64,000 nt of DNA, taken from an uncultured Eubacteriales bacterium (GTDB taxonomy: Bacteria > Bacillota > Clostridia > Oscillospirales > Acutalibacteraceae). The stretch is from contig CAKUVH010000005.1 in assembly GCA_934695425.1 (NCBI GenBank), positions 19,878 to 83,877 of the forward strand, written 5' to 3'. Position 1 is the stretch's first letter, and every line of letters begins with the position of its first letter. The notes beneath the pieces are model-generated. The model made no database searches, was not told the DNA's origin, and was given only the letters and a program-made list of their open reading frames with translations. Below, one piece after another: positions 8,653 through 18,244 of this stretch. Both the position numbers and the translations under genes were made by a program.

Positions 8653-9200
8653 ACATCTGAAAATATTTTTGAAAAGCTTAAAATTTCTTCAGAACTCAGG
8701 AACATTTTTCGTTTTTGCTTTGTACTGTATATGGATAGAAAGAAAAATATTTAAACCGGGAGAAAATTAAATTGAAAGAAATCATTCAAAGCACAGAAAA
8801 GGAATTTTCGGAAACCGATTCCAAAAAGAAATAATATCAGATCGACTGAAAAGTTGGTCTTTTATTATTCGAGATTTCAGAAAAGAGGTAATGCTTATGA
8901 GGATATCAAAAAGCAAAACTATAATTAGAGATCAAGGTGTGTCTCACACCTTAGCAAGCAGGTCTTTGTGTACCACGAAAGTCCTAATCACAGTCGAAAT
9001 CGGCTGACTCTTTGGTGGAACATTTCCCAATTCCCCAGAAAAGGGAGCTGATACTATACGGGAAAAGATACACGAATATCCGTAAGAATTACGGATAAAG
9101 AAAAGCGAAAAAGTTTGGACTATCCACAACCGAGTTTCGAAGACGGAAAATGCATTTATGAAGATCCTATATTCATGCCATCCGCTCTAGACTTTGTGCT
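8653..9200. other. Gene-poor remnant DNA between HTH and integrase pseudogenes
   Basis: There is no intact gene here. A 20-codon remnant (TTG 8772 to TAA 8834) encodes a short Lys/Glu-rich peptide, and a small GAAA-capped hairpin with T-run (8840-8865) follows it. From 8898 onward several short frames, including an ATG-led one, look like the worn start of the integrase or an excisionase gene. Stops occur in every frame. Confidence 0.45.
8840..8865 (+). terminator. Short GAAA-loop terminator
   Basis: Arms GATCGACT (8840-8847) and AGTTGGTC (8852-8859) pair with wobbles around a GAAA tetraloop, followed by TTTTATTATT. Confidence 0.5.
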
Positions 9201-9838
9201 GTGCTGAATTTTGCAACAGAAAGGCATCATCTTATGGATTTTAGTCCGGCGAAGCATGTGAAAACGGGCGTAAAGGAGGCTACCGAACGTCTCGTTTGGA
9301 TCGTAGAGCAGTACAAGAAATTTCATAACGAGATGTCGCCTAATATTCCTGAATATATCGTATTTGATGTTTTCTTTTGGTGTGTACTAAGGCTCGGTGA
9401 ATTGCTAGTATTGATCTTTTCCAATATCGACCTCGAAAAGTGTTATATTCGTATTAACAAAAATATTTACGAAAGGCACGGCAAACGGATTGTAACTACT
9501 CCAAAGATGGCCAAAAGTATTCGGAATGTAAGTATATCCGAAACTCTTTGTAATGAATTAAGAGAGTATATCGCAAAACTTCCCGACTCAAAACCGGATA
9601 CCACGCTGTTTTCGACAAGTAAGATATCACTTCATCGCAAGCTCAAAGCCGGTATTGAAAAGGCAGGTGTGCTACGGATAACAATTCACTGCTTTCGGCA
9701 TTCTCACATCACTTATCTGGTTAATAAAGGTTGGCCCACACTTGTAGTTGCCGCCCGAGTGGGACATGAGGGTATTTATATTACTACACACTATTGGAGG
9801 ACGCAATGTGTGAAATGATGGACAAGGATATGGCATAG
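9201..9838 (+). pseudogene. Broken tyrosine recombinase (integrase) of the island
   Basis: The 205-residue open part is the catalytic half of a phage/ICE integrase. Visible are the first catalytic Arg region (CVLRLGELL), a beta-strand Lys region (TPKMAKSIRNVSI), the HxxR box (HCFRHSHITYL) and RVGHEG. The usual tail holding the nucleophilic Tyr is disrupted: the frame ends THYWRTQCVK, and a shifted frame gives MCEMMDKDMA to TAG 9838. The SAM-like and arm-binding N-terminus is missing or scattered with stops upstream. It lies next to the guaA 3' end and points at it, as expected for the integrase at an attachment site. It should be inactive. Confidence 0.8.
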
Positions 9839-9845
9839 CTATGTG

Positions 9846-9888
9846 AAAGCACCCTATGGGACAGTGTCCTGCAGGGTGCTTTAGTTTT
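9846..9888 (+). terminator. Hairpin after the integrase remnant
   Basis: Perfect 10-bp arms AAAGCACCCT (9846-9855) and AGGGTGCTTT (9873-9882) enclose a loop that can form an inner GGACA/TGTCC stem. A T-rich tail (TAGTTTTG) follows. Confidence 0.65.
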
Positions 9889-9959
9889 GTCGTAATTCGG
9901 TCGTAAAACAGACCTGTTTTTTGCGAAAAGCCCGTATTTACGGCACTTTCTGAATTATG

Positions 9960-9985
9960 CAATTATTCCCACTCGATGGTTGCGG
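9960..9985. other. Probable attachment site at the 3' end of guaA
   Basis: The last codons of guaA (TIEWE-stop, read on the minus strand) coincide with the junction between core genome and island. The 3' end of guaA is a documented target for integrative elements with tyrosine recombinases, and a decayed enzyme of that type is 125 bases away. The matching second copy of the repeat would be to the left of position 1, outside the window, so the core sequence cannot be delimited here. Confidence 0.6.
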
Positions 9986-11513
9986 GAGGTTTGGAAGTAA
10001 TATCGTAGACTATTCTATTTATTCCGGGAACTTTATTGACTATTTCAGTTGAAATTTTTTCTAACAAATCGTAGGGGAGGGCCGAAAATTTAGCGGTCAT
10101 AAAATCCGAAGTGTTTACAGCTCGAAGAGCGAGAGTATACTCATAACTTCTTCCGTCGCCCATTACTCCTACACTCTTTGTGTTGGTTAAAACTGCGAAA
10201 TATTGGTTTGGCACATGTTCAAGACCATAAGATTCAATTTCTTTCCTCATTATTGCATCTGCGTTTTTTAATATGTCGAGTTTTTCTTGAGTAATTTCTC
10301 CGATTATCCGAATAGCTAGTCCAGGGCCGGGGAAAGGCTGTCTGTTCACAAGTTCCTTCGGTATGCCAAGTTCATGTCCAACTTTTCTTACTTCATCTTT
10401 AAAAAGGTCTCTTAACGGCTCAATTATTCCTGAAAAACTTATATTAGTAGGTAACCCGCCTACATTGTGGTGGCTTTTTATCACTTCAGCATTTTCAGTT
10501 CCGCTTTCTATCACGTCGGGATATATTGTTCCTTGGCACAAAAAATCCGTGTGTTCGAGTTTTACCGCTTCTTCTTCAAAAACTCTTATGAATTCTTCAC
10601 CGATCAATTTTCTTTTTGATTCAGGGTCGGAAATTCCTTCTAATTTTTTAAGAAATCTTTCTTGCGCATTTACTCTTATGAGATTCATATTAAATTTGTC
10701 TTTGAAAGTTTTTTCTACTTCATCGCCTTCGTTTTTTCTCAAAAACCCATGATCTACGAATATGCAAGTAAGTTGATCTCCGATGGCTTTGTGCAGTAGC
10801 GTTGCAGCAACCGAAGAATCCACTCCGCCAGACAGTGCACAAATAGCCTTTTTGTTGCCTATTTTTTGTTTTAATTCTTTTATTTTTTCTTCTATAAAAG
10901 ATTCCATTTTCCAGCTTCCGCTGCACTTACATATTTCATAAAGAAAAGTTTTGAGCAAAATATTTCCTTCTACTGTATGGTTAACTTCAGGATGAAATTG
11001 AACGCCAAATAAATTTTTTTCTTCATTTTCCATGCAAGCAATGGGGCAGTCGTGACTGTCGGCCGTAATTGAAAATCCATTAGGTGCTTTAGCGATATAA
11101 TCGGAATGACTCATCCAGCAAATGCTTTTTGATGAAATGTTTTTAGTTAATAAGGATTTTCTTCCAAAATTTACTGTTGTATTGCCATATTCGCTCGTCA
11201 AAGTTTTGCGCACTTCTCCACCCATAGTGTAAGCCATAAGTTGAGCACCGTAACAAATACCGAGCACGGGAATTCCAAGATTAAATATTTCTGAATTACA
11301 CCTCGGAGCATTTTCTAGGTAAACGCTGTTCGGACCGCCCGAAAGTATTATTCCTTTATAATCTAAACTTTTAATTTCTTCGGGATTTATTTTATAATTT
11401 TTCACTTCGCAAAACACATTAAGCTCACGAACTCTGCGAGCAATAAGTTGGCTGTACTGACCGCCAAAGTCCAATATCAGTATTTTTTCGTTAGACAAAT
11501 TTATTTTAAACAC
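9963..11513 (-). CDS. guaA: GMP synthase (glutamine-hydrolysing)
   Basis: The enzyme converts XMP to GMP using ATP and glutamine. The 516 residues match the family length. The N-terminal class I glutaminase has [11 protein letters not shown] (nucleophile Cys) and FHPEVNHT. The ATP-pyrophosphatase domain has the P-loop SGGVDSSV, and the C-terminal dimerisation domain ends PPATIEWE. The first codon is uncertain: GTG 11513 lies directly against AAGGAT, and a TTG five codons in is an alternative. It is the last gene of a minus-strand purine/amino-sugar run, and its 3' end serves as the junction with the accessory island, leaving the protein complete. Confidence 0.97.
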   Translation of the reverse strand: MFKINLSNEKILILDFGGQYSQLIARRVRELNVFCEVKNYKINPEEIKSLDYKGIILSGGPNSVYLENAPRCNSEIFNLGIPVLGICYGAQLMAYTMGGEVRKTLTSEYGNTTVNFGRKSLLTKNISSKSICWMSHSDYIAKAPNGFSITADSHDCPIACMENEEKNLFGVQFHPEVNHTVEGNILLKTFLYEICKCSGSWKMESFIEEKIKELKQKIGNKKAICALSGGVDSSVAATLLHKAIGDQLTCIFVDHGFLRKNEGDEVEKTFKDKFNMNLIRVNAQERFLKKLEGISDPESKRKLIGEEFIRVFEEEAVKLEHTDFLCQGTIYPDVIESGTENAEVIKSHHNVGGLPTNISFSGIIEPLRDLFKDEVRKVGHELGIPKELVNRQPFPGPGLAIRIIGEITQEKLDILKNADAIMRKEIESYGLEHVPNQYFAVLTNTKSVGVMGDGRSYEYTLALRAVNTSDFMTAKFSALPYDLLEKISTEIVNKVPGINRIVYDITSKPPATIEWE

Positions 11514-11545
11514 ATCCTTAAAAAATTAGTTTATTTTGCAAATTA

Positions 11546-11580
11546 CGTTTTCTTCATAGAATTTAACTACGAAGAAAACG
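11546..11580 (-). promoter_or_regulatory. Intercistronic hairpin between glmS and guaA
   Basis: Perfect 10-bp arms CGTTTTCTTC (11546-11555) and GAAGAAAACG (11571-11580) enclose a 15-base loop in the 79-bp gap. No T-run follows on the minus strand, so it is not a standard terminator; it may be an RNA processing or stability element. Confidence 0.4.
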
Positions 11581-11592
11581 CATATTTAAAGA

Positions 11593-13425
11593 TTATTCTA
11601 CGGTTACTGATTTTGCCAAGTTACGAGGTTTATCTATATCGCACCCTCTTAATTTAGCCACATGATACGAAAGCAGTTGCAAAGGAACCACAGCAAGAGA
11701 AGGAGCGGTCATTTCGCAAGAATTTGGTACGTAAATAACGTCGTCTGAAATTTGTGAAATCTTTTCAGCGTTATTTTCACTTGTAATAGATAAAATTTTT
11801 GCACCTCTTGATTTCACTTCTCTGATATTGCTTACGGTTTTATCAAAAAGTTTATCCTGTGTTGCCAAAGCGACTACCAAAGTGTCGTTATCAATCAAAG
11901 AAATAGTACCGTGTTTTAATTCTCCGGCAGCATAAGCTTCGGAATGAATATATGAAATTTCTTTTAATTTTAAAGAACCTTCCATGCAAACTGCATAATC
12001 AAGATTTCTGCCTATAAAGAATACTTTTTCGGTATTGTAATATTTTTTTGCTATATTTTCAATTTTATTTTGCAATTCTAAAACTGACGAAATTTGAGAA
12101 GGTAGTTTTTCGATATTTTCCAATACAGTTTTATATGAATTTTCAGAAATAGTATTTAATTTTTTAGCCATATAAAGAGCCACAAGGTATAACAAAGAAA
12201 GTTGAGTGCTGTAAGCTTTTGTGGTTGCAACCGCAATTTCGGGACCGGCCCATGTGTAAAGTACGTCATCCGATTCATTAGCAATAGAGCTGCCCACGAC
12301 ATTAACTATCGAAAGAACTCTTGAACCTCTTGATTTGGCCTCACGAAGCGCCGCCAATGTGTCTGCAGTTTCGCCTGATTGACTTATTACTATCGTTAAA
12401 GTATTTTCATTAACGATGGGGGAGCGGTATCTGAATTCCGATGCAACATCTACTTCTACCGGCTTTTTCAAAAGATTTTCAATAAAATATTTAGCTACGC
12501 ATCCAACATGGTACGCCGAACCACATGCCACGATTGAAATTTTATTTAAATTTTTCAAATATTCTTCTGAAAATTCCACGTCATCTAAATGAATTTCCGA
12601 ACCCTTAATTCTTGGAGAAACGGTCGCTTTTATTACTTCGGGTTGTTCCATGATTTCTTTCATCATGAAATGTTCATAATTGTTTTTTTCTGCCGCAGTT
12701 ACGTTCCAATTTACGACTGTAATTTCTTTTTGAACAGGTTTTCCGTCAAAGTCAAAAAGCTCAAAATTATCAGATTTAATTACTGCAATTTGTTTCTCTT
12801 TTAGCCTGCATATATTTTTCGTTTTTGATAAAACGGCAGGAATATCAGAGGCTATATAATTTTCTCCTTCACCGACGCCGACTATGAGAGGACTGTCTTT
12901 TTTCGCCGCAAACAAAGTATCAGGATAATCGGCGCAAATAATCCCGAGAGAAAAAGAGCCTTCGATTGTATTTACTAATTTTTTTACAGCTTCAAACATG
13001 TCGCCCTTGTAAAAATAATCCAAAAGCTGAACTGCAACTTCAGTATCGGTGTCGGATACAAACCCGTCAAATCCCTCACTTATAAGCTTTTTCTTGAGCT
13101 CCATATAATTTTCTATTATACCGTTGTGAATAAGAGCAATTTTGCCCGAAAAGCTAAGGTGCGGATGAGCGTTGGCATCCGAAGGATTGCCGTGAGTTGC
13201 CCAGCGGGTATGACCTATACCCAAATGAGATGAAATTTTCGGTTCACTTTCAAGCAAATCTTCTAAAATTTTAAGTCTTCCTTGTTTTTTTGCAACTTTA
13301 ATTTTTTTATCTGCATAAACAGCTATTCCTGAAGAGTCGTATCCTCGATATTCAAGCTTTTCTAGCCCCTGAAGCAAAAACGGAACTGCTTCATTTTTAC
13401 CTATATATCCGACTATTCCGCACAT
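11593..13425 (-). CDS. glmS: Glutamine-fructose-6-phosphate aminotransferase (isomerising)
   Basis: The enzyme makes glucosamine-6-phosphate, the first step to UDP-GlcNAc for the cell wall. I chose ATG 13425 because it places the catalytic Cys directly after the initiator Met (MCGIVGYIGK) with AGGAG eight bases upstream; the GTG nine bases earlier overlaps that ribosome site. The N-terminal class II glutaminase shows HTRWATHG and HNGIIENY. Two SIS sugar-isomerase domains follow (CGSAYHVG; SQSGETADTLAAL; the ending DKPRNLAKSVTVE). Length, 610 residues, is typical. There is no glmS ribozyme in the 20-base gap upstream. Confidence 0.97.
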   Translation of the reverse strand: MCGIVGYIGKNEAVPFLLQGLEKLEYRGYDSSGIAVYADKKIKVAKKQGRLKILEDLLESEPKISSHLGIGHTRWATHGNPSDANAHPHLSFSGKIALIHNGIIENYMELKKKLISEGFDGFVSDTDTEVAVQLLDYFYKGDMFEAVKKLVNTIEGSFSLGIICADYPDTLFAAKKDSPLIVGVGEGENYIASDIPAVLSKTKNICRLKEKQIAVIKSDNFELFDFDGKPVQKEITVVNWNVTAAEKNNYEHFMMKEIMEQPEVIKATVSPRIKGSEIHLDDVEFSEEYLKNLNKISIVACGSAYHVGCVAKYFIENLLKKPVEVDVASEFRYRSPIVNENTLTIVISQSGETADTLAALREAKSRGSRVLSIVNVVGSSIANESDDVLYTWAGPEIAVATTKAYSTQLSLLYLVALYMAKKLNTISENSYKTVLENIEKLPSQISSVLELQNKIENIAKKYYNTEKVFFIGRNLDYAVCMEGSLKLKEISYIHSEAYAAGELKHGTISLIDNDTLVVALATQDKLFDKTVSNIREVKSRGAKILSITSENNAEKISQISDDVIYVPNSCEMTAPSLAVVPLQLLSYHVAKLRGCDIDKPRNLAKSVTVE

Positions 13426-13446
13426 ATCAAACACTCCTTAAAAAAT

Positions 13447-14724
13447 TTATCTATAAATTATATTATCTCTTGATGGTCCGTTAGAAACTATATTTATCGG
13501 TACTCCTATATATTTCTCTGCAAACTCAATGTATTTTCTGCATGCTTCCGGTAAATCCTCATAATTTTTAATTTTTGAAATATCGCACTTCCATCCGGGG
13601 AGGGTGGTGTAAACCGGTTTTGCATCTTTCAATTTGTAAGGAGCCGGGAAATCTTCTGTAATTTTACCGTCAATTTCATATGCTGTGCAGACTTTTATCT
13701 CATCCAAATATCCTAAAGCGTCCAGAACGGTAAAAGCTATACTTGTTGCACCTTGGACTCTGCATCCGTAGCGTGAAGCAACCAAATCAAGCCATCCCAT
13801 TCTTCTTGGTCTGCCGGTTGTTGCGCCGTATTCTCCGCAATCTCCGCCTCTGCGTCTGAGTTCTTCAGCTTCTTCTCCGAATATTTCACTTACGAATTCT
13901 CCTGCCCCTACAGCACTTGAATACGCTTTTACAACTGTTATTATTTCCTTGATTTCATAAGGCGGTATCGATGCTCCTACGCTGCCGTATCCTGCGATTG
14001 TGTTGGAAGATGTTACCATAGGATATATTCCGAAATCTGTGTCTTTTAATGCTCCTAATTGACCTTCCAATAATATTTTTTTGCCATTTTGGATTGCATC
14101 AAATATAAATTTAAATGTGTCTCCTACAAACGGAGCAAGAACTTCTTTGTAGTGCATTAATTTTTCAAAAATTTCATCAGCATCTAGTTCGGGCTTGTTG
14201 TAAAGATGTTTTAAAATTACATTTTTTATGGATAAAGCGTTTTCTACGCGTTCCCTTAGATCGTCCTCGTCGCCAAAGAGTTGACCTACCTGAATACCTA
14301 TTTTCGAAAATTTATCAGAATAGAACGGAGCTATTCCCGATTTGGTAGAACCGAATTTTTTAGAAAACAATCTTTCTTCTTCGTAAACGTCGAATAATTT
14401 ATGATAGGGCATAACTATTTGAGCTCTGTCTGAAATTAAAAGATTTGGCTTGGGAATTCCGGAATCTTCGAGCATTTTAAGTTCTTTTTCCAAATTTTCA
14501 ACGCTTAATGCAACTCCGTTGCCGATCACGTTGGTTATGTTTTGGCAAAACACTCCGGAAGGGAGTTGATGCAAAGCGAATTTTCCGTAATTATTTATTA
14601 TTGTGTGACCTGCGTTGCTTCCGCCTTGAAACCTTACCACTATATCTGATTCTATCGCAAGACAATCGGTGATTTTTCCTTTTCCTTCATCGCCCCAATT
14701 GGCGCCTACTATTGCTTTAACCAT
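13447..14724 (-). CDS. purA: Adenylosuccinate synthetase
   Basis: The enzyme catalyses the GTP-dependent ligation of IMP and aspartate, the first committed step to AMP. The 425-residue protein opens with the P-loop-like GANWGDEGKGKITD, then GGSNAGHTI (IMP binding) and GQLGALKDTDFGIYPMVTSS. The family signature TTGRPRRMGWLDLVA is near residue 300. It lies between purB and glmS on the same strand (21 bases from purB, 21 from glmS), so AMP branch genes are co-transcribed. Confidence 0.97.
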   Translation of the reverse strand: MVKAIVGANWGDEGKGKITDCLAIESDIVVRFQGGSNAGHTIINNYGKFALHQLPSGVFCQNITNVIGNGVALSVENLEKELKMLEDSGIPKPNLLISDRAQIVMPYHKLFDVYEEERLFSKKFGSTKSGIAPFYSDKFSKIGIQVGQLFGDEDDLRERVENALSIKNVILKHLYNKPELDADEIFEKLMHYKEVLAPFVGDTFKFIFDAIQNGKKILLEGQLGALKDTDFGIYPMVTSSNTIAGYGSVGASIPPYEIKEIITVVKAYSSAVGAGEFVSEIFGEEAEELRRRGGDCGEYGATTGRPRRMGWLDLVASRYGCRVQGATSIAFTVLDALGYLDEIKVCTAYEIDGKITEDFPAPYKLKDAKPVYTTLPGWKCDISKIKNYEDLPEACRKYIEFAEKYIGVPINIVSNGPSRDNIIYR

Positions 14725-14744
14725 GTGTTTATCACTCCATATTT

Positions 14745-16181
14745 TTATATATTTACCAGATTATTTTCATCAATCTCGATAGTACTTTTATTTTCATTTA
14801 TTAACGGCATTACAATTTCATCAATGTATTCTTGAGTTTGACTTGGTGCTCTGCCGATATAATTTTGAGGATCTCTTATTTTTTCCAGTTGGTTCTCGGA
14901 AAGATCAAAATCTTTATCTGCCAATATTTTGTCTAATAAATGATTCTCTTTTCCTTCTTTTTTTATGAGGTATGATTCAGCCATAGAATACTCTCTGATT
15001 TTTTCATGGAGAATCTGCCTGTCTCCGCCGGACTTAACTGCTTCCATCAGGATATTCTCAGTTGCCATAAATTGTATTTCGTTCATAAGATGTTTTTCGA
15101 TTACTTTTTCGTTTACCACAAGCCCACCGGAAACATTTATGTAGGTATTTAGCACTCCATCAAGAGCTAAAAAAGATTCCGAAATGCAAAGTCTTCGATT
15201 TGCCGAATCGTCCAAAGTTCTTTCGAACCATTGTGTGGACGCAGTCAAAGGTGCATTTAAAGATTGCGTTATTACAAATCTGCAAAGAGCTGCAATTCTT
15301 TCGCACCTCATAGGATTTCGCTTGTAGGGCATCGCAGAGGAGCCTATTTGTTTGTTTTCGAACGGTTCTTCAATTTCTTTTAGATGCTGAAGAAGTCGAA
15401 TATCGTTAGAAAATTTAGCGGCACTCTGAGCAACAGCGCTTAAAACTGCAAGTACATTGCTGTCAAATTTTCTTGAATAAGTTTGACCGGAAACATCAAA
15501 GCATTTTTTAAATCCCATTTTTTGAGCGATTTTTTTGTCCAACTGTTTGACTTTTTCATTATCTCCGTTAAACAGCTCCAAGAAACTTGCTTGAGTTCCG
15601 GTAGTTCCCTTGCATCCCAAAAGTTTTACATTATCAAGCAAATGGTTTATGGATTCTATATCCATAACCAAGTCTTGAATCCAAAGAGTAGCTCTTTTTC
15701 CGACGGTAGTGGGCTGAGCTGCTTGAAAATGAGTATATGCAAGAGTCGGAATATCCTTGGTTTTTATAGCGAAATCTGACAGGAGTTCTATTATTTTTAT
15801 TATTTTCTGTTTTAAAAGTTTTAATCCTTGAGTCATCACTATTATATCGGTGTTATCCCCGACAAAACACGAAGTCGCTCCCAAATGAATTATAGGTTTT
15901 GCGTGAGGACATTGTTTTCCGAAAGCGTACACGTGAGACATTACGTCGTGACGTATTTCTTTTTCTTTTTTTTCGGCATCACTGTAATTTATATTATGTA
16001 AATTTTCTTTCATTTCATCAATTTGAATGTCCGAAATTTCAAGTCCGAGTTCTTTTTCCGATTCTGCCAAAGCAATCCAAAGTTTTCTCCATAGAGTGAA
16101 TTTATTATCTTCGGAGAAAATTTTACTCATTTCTTTGCTTGCATATCGGCAAGATAGGGGTGAATTATAAATATCTTTCAA
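14745..16181 (-). CDS. purB: Adenylosuccinate lyase
   Basis: The enzyme removes fumarate from adenylosuccinate and SAICAR. I chose TTG 16181 (KDIYNSPLSCRYASKEM follows), which has GGAGG five bases upstream; the ATG at 16193 overlaps that ribosome site, and longer starts run into the -10 box. The fumarase-superfamily signature GSSAMPYKRNPMRCER is at about residues 275-290, and the catalytic His segments HLGATSC and THFQAAQPTTVGKR are present. At 478 residues it is of the longer clostridial type. It heads the purB-purA-glmS-guaA run. Confidence 0.95.
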   Translation of the reverse strand: MKDIYNSPLSCRYASKEMSKIFSEDNKFTLWRKLWIALAESEKELGLEISDIQIDEMKENLHNINYSDAEKKEKEIRHDVMSHVYAFGKQCPHAKPIIHLGATSCFVGDNTDIIVMTQGLKLLKQKIIKIIELLSDFAIKTKDIPTLAYTHFQAAQPTTVGKRATLWIQDLVMDIESINHLLDNVKLLGCKGTTGTQASFLELFNGDNEKVKQLDKKIAQKMGFKKCFDVSGQTYSRKFDSNVLAVLSAVAQSAAKFSNDIRLLQHLKEIEEPFENKQIGSSAMPYKRNPMRCERIAALCRFVITQSLNAPLTASTQWFERTLDDSANRRLCISESFLALDGVLNTYINVSGGLVVNEKVIEKHLMNEIQFMATENILMEAVKSGGDRQILHEKIREYSMAESYLIKKEGKENHLLDKILADKDFDLSENQLEKIRDPQNYIGRAPSQTQEYIDEIVMPLINENKSTIEIDENNLVNI

Positions 16182-16227
16182 AGAAACCTCCATTAATATT
16201 ATCAAATAATTTTTTAACCAGAAGTAC

Positions 16228-16256
16228 ATTATACATTTTATTTAATTTGTTTTCAA
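16228..16256 (-). promoter_or_regulatory. Promoter of purB
   Basis: On the minus strand TTGAAA (16251-16256) is 17 bases from TATAAT (16228-16233), about 45 bases before the chosen TTG start. Confidence 0.7.
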
Positions 16257-16305
16257 TAATTATATTAAAATAAAATTTTAAATATTAAGGAGGACGTTAG
16301 ATGTT

Positions 16306-16986
16306 TCAAAACATTTTTTTAAGTGTTTGTAGAGCCTTTTTTTCTATTCTGGACACATATGACCTGGAAATTCCCAGTGCCGCTGCCACTTCTCGTTGCG
16401 GTAAAGGCCCTTTACCTCCGATGCCATATCTTAAACATAGAATTATTTTTTCACGATTGGAAAGTCCTTTTAAAATGTATTTTCCAAGTTTTTGTATATT
16501 TATCTTTGTGTCAATTTTATCGGCAATTGAATCATCTATTGATATAGTGTCCATTAAGGTTAAAACATTTCCGTTTTTGTCGGTTTCAATGGGTTCGTTA
16601 ATCGAGATATCCAAAGATGATTTTTTAGAATTTCTAAAATGCATAAGAACTTCATTTTCGATGCACCTCGCGGCGTAACTCGAAAGACGAATTCCTTTTT
16701 CGGGCTTGAATGTGTTAATTGCTTTTATAAGACCGATTGTGCCTATGGATATTAAATCGTCCGGGTCGCTTTTATTGTGGTAATACTTTTTGGTTATATG
16801 AGCAACTAATCGCAAGTTGTGTTTTATAAGCTTGTTTTTAGCGTATTTGCTTCCGGATTTTAATAAATCTATATATTTTCTTTCTTCTTTCGCGGACAAA
16901 GGCTTCGGGAAAGAATTCGGAGTCATTACATGAAGAATAGCGAAAGGAATAGTTGATAAGATATTTAGTATTGTATTTAGCCACAT
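16306..16986 (-). CDS. sigK: Sporulation sigma factor, sigma-K type
   Basis: This 226-residue sigma-70 family factor has region 2 LISIGTIGLIKAINTF and a region 4 helix-turn-helix ending QREVAAALGISRSYVSRIEK. The hydrophobic N-terminal pro-like segment before FPKPLS matches the pro-sigma-K layout, in which the factor is held inactive at the membrane until cleaved in the mother cell. The gene is continuous, with no skin-type element interrupting it. It implies that this lineage sporulates or did so recently; no other sporulation gene is in the window. Sigma-E is the closest alternative, but the conserved AINTF and SRIEK segments fit sigma-K best. Confidence 0.85.
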   Translation of the reverse strand: MWLNTILNILSTIPFAILHVMTPNSFPKPLSAKEERKYIDLLKSGSKYAKNKLIKHNLRLVAHITKKYYHNKSDPDDLISIGTIGLIKAINTFKPEKGIRLSSYAARCIENEVLMHFRNSKKSSLDISINEPIETDKNGNVLTLMDTISIDDSIADKIDTKINIQKLGKYILKGLSNREKIILCLRYGIGGKGPLPQREVAAALGISRSYVSRIEKKALQTLKKMF

Positions 16987-17080
16987 TGAATATCACCTTG
17001 CTGATAAATTTATATTTGTATTTTAATTTTTATGTGACAATTCCTTGTCTTTATAACTTTCAAAATAATTTTCAAAAACA

Positions 17081-17109
17081 TTGTAGTTTCTTTGACTTTG
17101 TGTTATAAT
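17081..17109 (+). promoter_or_regulatory. Promoter of exported HTH gene 1
   Basis: TTGTAG (17081-17086), 17 bases, TATAAT (17104-17109), with TTTGTGT directly before the -10. The same TGTGT-TATAAT arrangement precedes the next three paralogues, and a close variant the fifth. Confidence 0.75.
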
Positions 17110-17141
17110 TTGGATATTAAATTTAGAAAGGTTTAGGAAAT

Positions 17142-18104
17142 ATGAGTTTAAAGACAAAAGTAAAAAGATTTTTAATATGCGGGGCGGCTTTTTCAGGGAT
17201 TTTAATGTGCGCAGCAACTAAAAATGCCTATGCAACAGGCTGCGAGGAGAATATGTTCGGTAATAATATGTATAAAGATGAGGCACACAGCCCTTTTACA
17301 GAAAGTGATTTATATTTAGAGCAGTTAATTGATAGCGAAGATACGTCATTGGCTTCTTGCGATGAAAAAGTATCATTTCAAGTTTTTCCTCCGGAAAATT
17401 TATCACAAAGCGAACTTAAACAATTTTATATTAATGAATTTATTGTGAATAAGGCAAAGAACAAAAAATTAACAATTAAAAAATTTTCACACGACAACGG
17501 GCTTCAGTGGAATTCTTTTAAAGGGTGGCTTTACAAGCGTAAAGAAGGGGAAAACTATCTTCCTCCAAGAACAAAAAAATTAAAATTAAAAGATAAGGTA
17601 AAAAAAGCTTTTGTAGAAAGATTTATTTTGGAAAAAAGCAGAGACGAAAGCATGTCGGTAAAAAAATATATTGAAGAAAACGGACTGGCAAAGCAAACAT
17701 TTTATGCGTGGCTGCGTGATTATAGTGAAGATTATGGCGTTGATATACTCGGACATAAAGCATGGACGAAAGAAGAAAAACGGCGACATGTTGAAGAGTA
17801 TCTTAAGGCAAATTCAGATGGCAAGACCATGTCGGTGCAAAGTTATGCTGAGAAAAATAACATACATCTAAAAACCTTTTATATGTGGTTGAATCGTTAT
17901 AAAAAGAAATCCAACGAAAGTACATCTCAACACAAAATGTGGACGCAAGAAGAAAAATGGTTATACATAGCGGAGTATCTTAAGGCGAATTCAGGCGGTA
18001 GAGCTATGAGCATAAATGCTTTTGCCAAAGCTTACAATTTGAAATACAGTACTGTTTATTCGTGGATAAAAAATTATATGGACGAAAGCTATATAATTTT
18101 CTAA
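17142..18104 (+). CDS. Exported protein with four HTH-like repeats
   Basis: The 320-residue protein opens with a signal peptide (basic MSLKTKVKRF, hydrophobic LICGAAFSGILMCAA, likely cut after NAYA). After an acidic spacer come four units of about 50 residues (about 87-138, 147-196, 206-255, 265-315). Each has a helix, a low-complexity turn and a recognition-like end: SVKKYIEENGLAKQTFYAWL, SVQSYAEKNNIHLKTFYMWL, SINAFAKAYNLKYSTVYSWI. This pattern resembles the helix-turn-helix of IS3/IS630-type transposases, which normally bind DNA. Exporting it is unexpected. The function is unknown; action on extracellular or host DNA or protein is a hypothesis. Confidence 0.8.
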   Translation: MSLKTKVKRFLICGAAFSGILMCAATKNAYATGCEENMFGNNMYKDEAHSPFTESDLYLEQLIDSEDTSLASCDEKVSFQVFPPENLSQSELKQFYINEFIVNKAKNKKLTIKKFSHDNGLQWNSFKGWLYKRKEGENYLPPRTKKLKLKDKVKKAFVERFILEKSRDESMSVKKYIEENGLAKQTFYAWLRDYSEDYGVDILGHKAWTKEEKRRHVEEYLKANSDGKTMSVQSYAEKNNIHLKTFYMWLNRYKKKSNESTSQHKMWTQEEKWLYIAEYLKANSGGRAMSINAFAKAYNLKYSTVYSWIKNYMDESYIIF

Positions 18105-18129
18105 TTATTAGAAAATACGATATTTTAGG

Positions 18130-18172
18130 CAGCTTGGAAGGATTTTCTAAGCTGTTTTTTATTTTTTTAAAA
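18130..18172 (+). terminator. Terminator after exported HTH gene 1
   Basis: CAGCTTGGAA (18130-18139), loop GGATT, TTCTAAGCTG (18145-18154), then a long T-run. Confidence 0.85.
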
Positions 18173-18177
18173 AAGTG

Positions 18178-18206
18178 TTGTGTTTTATTTAAATTTGTGT
18201 TATAAT
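18178..18206 (+). promoter_or_regulatory. Promoter of exported HTH gene 2
   Basis: TTGTGT (18178-18183), 17 bases, TATAAT (18201-18206). Confidence 0.75.
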
Positions 18207-18244
18207 GTAAACATAAAATAAATCAAAAAATAAGGAGTAAGAAA

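Noticed and set aside
9672..9962. Minus-strand open frame between the integrase remnant and guaA
   Set aside because: It overlaps the integrase catalytic motifs, has no ribosome site and reads across a hairpin terminator.
13425..13446. glmS ribozyme upstream of glmS
   Set aside because: Only about 20 bases separate purA and glmS, too short for the ribozyme.
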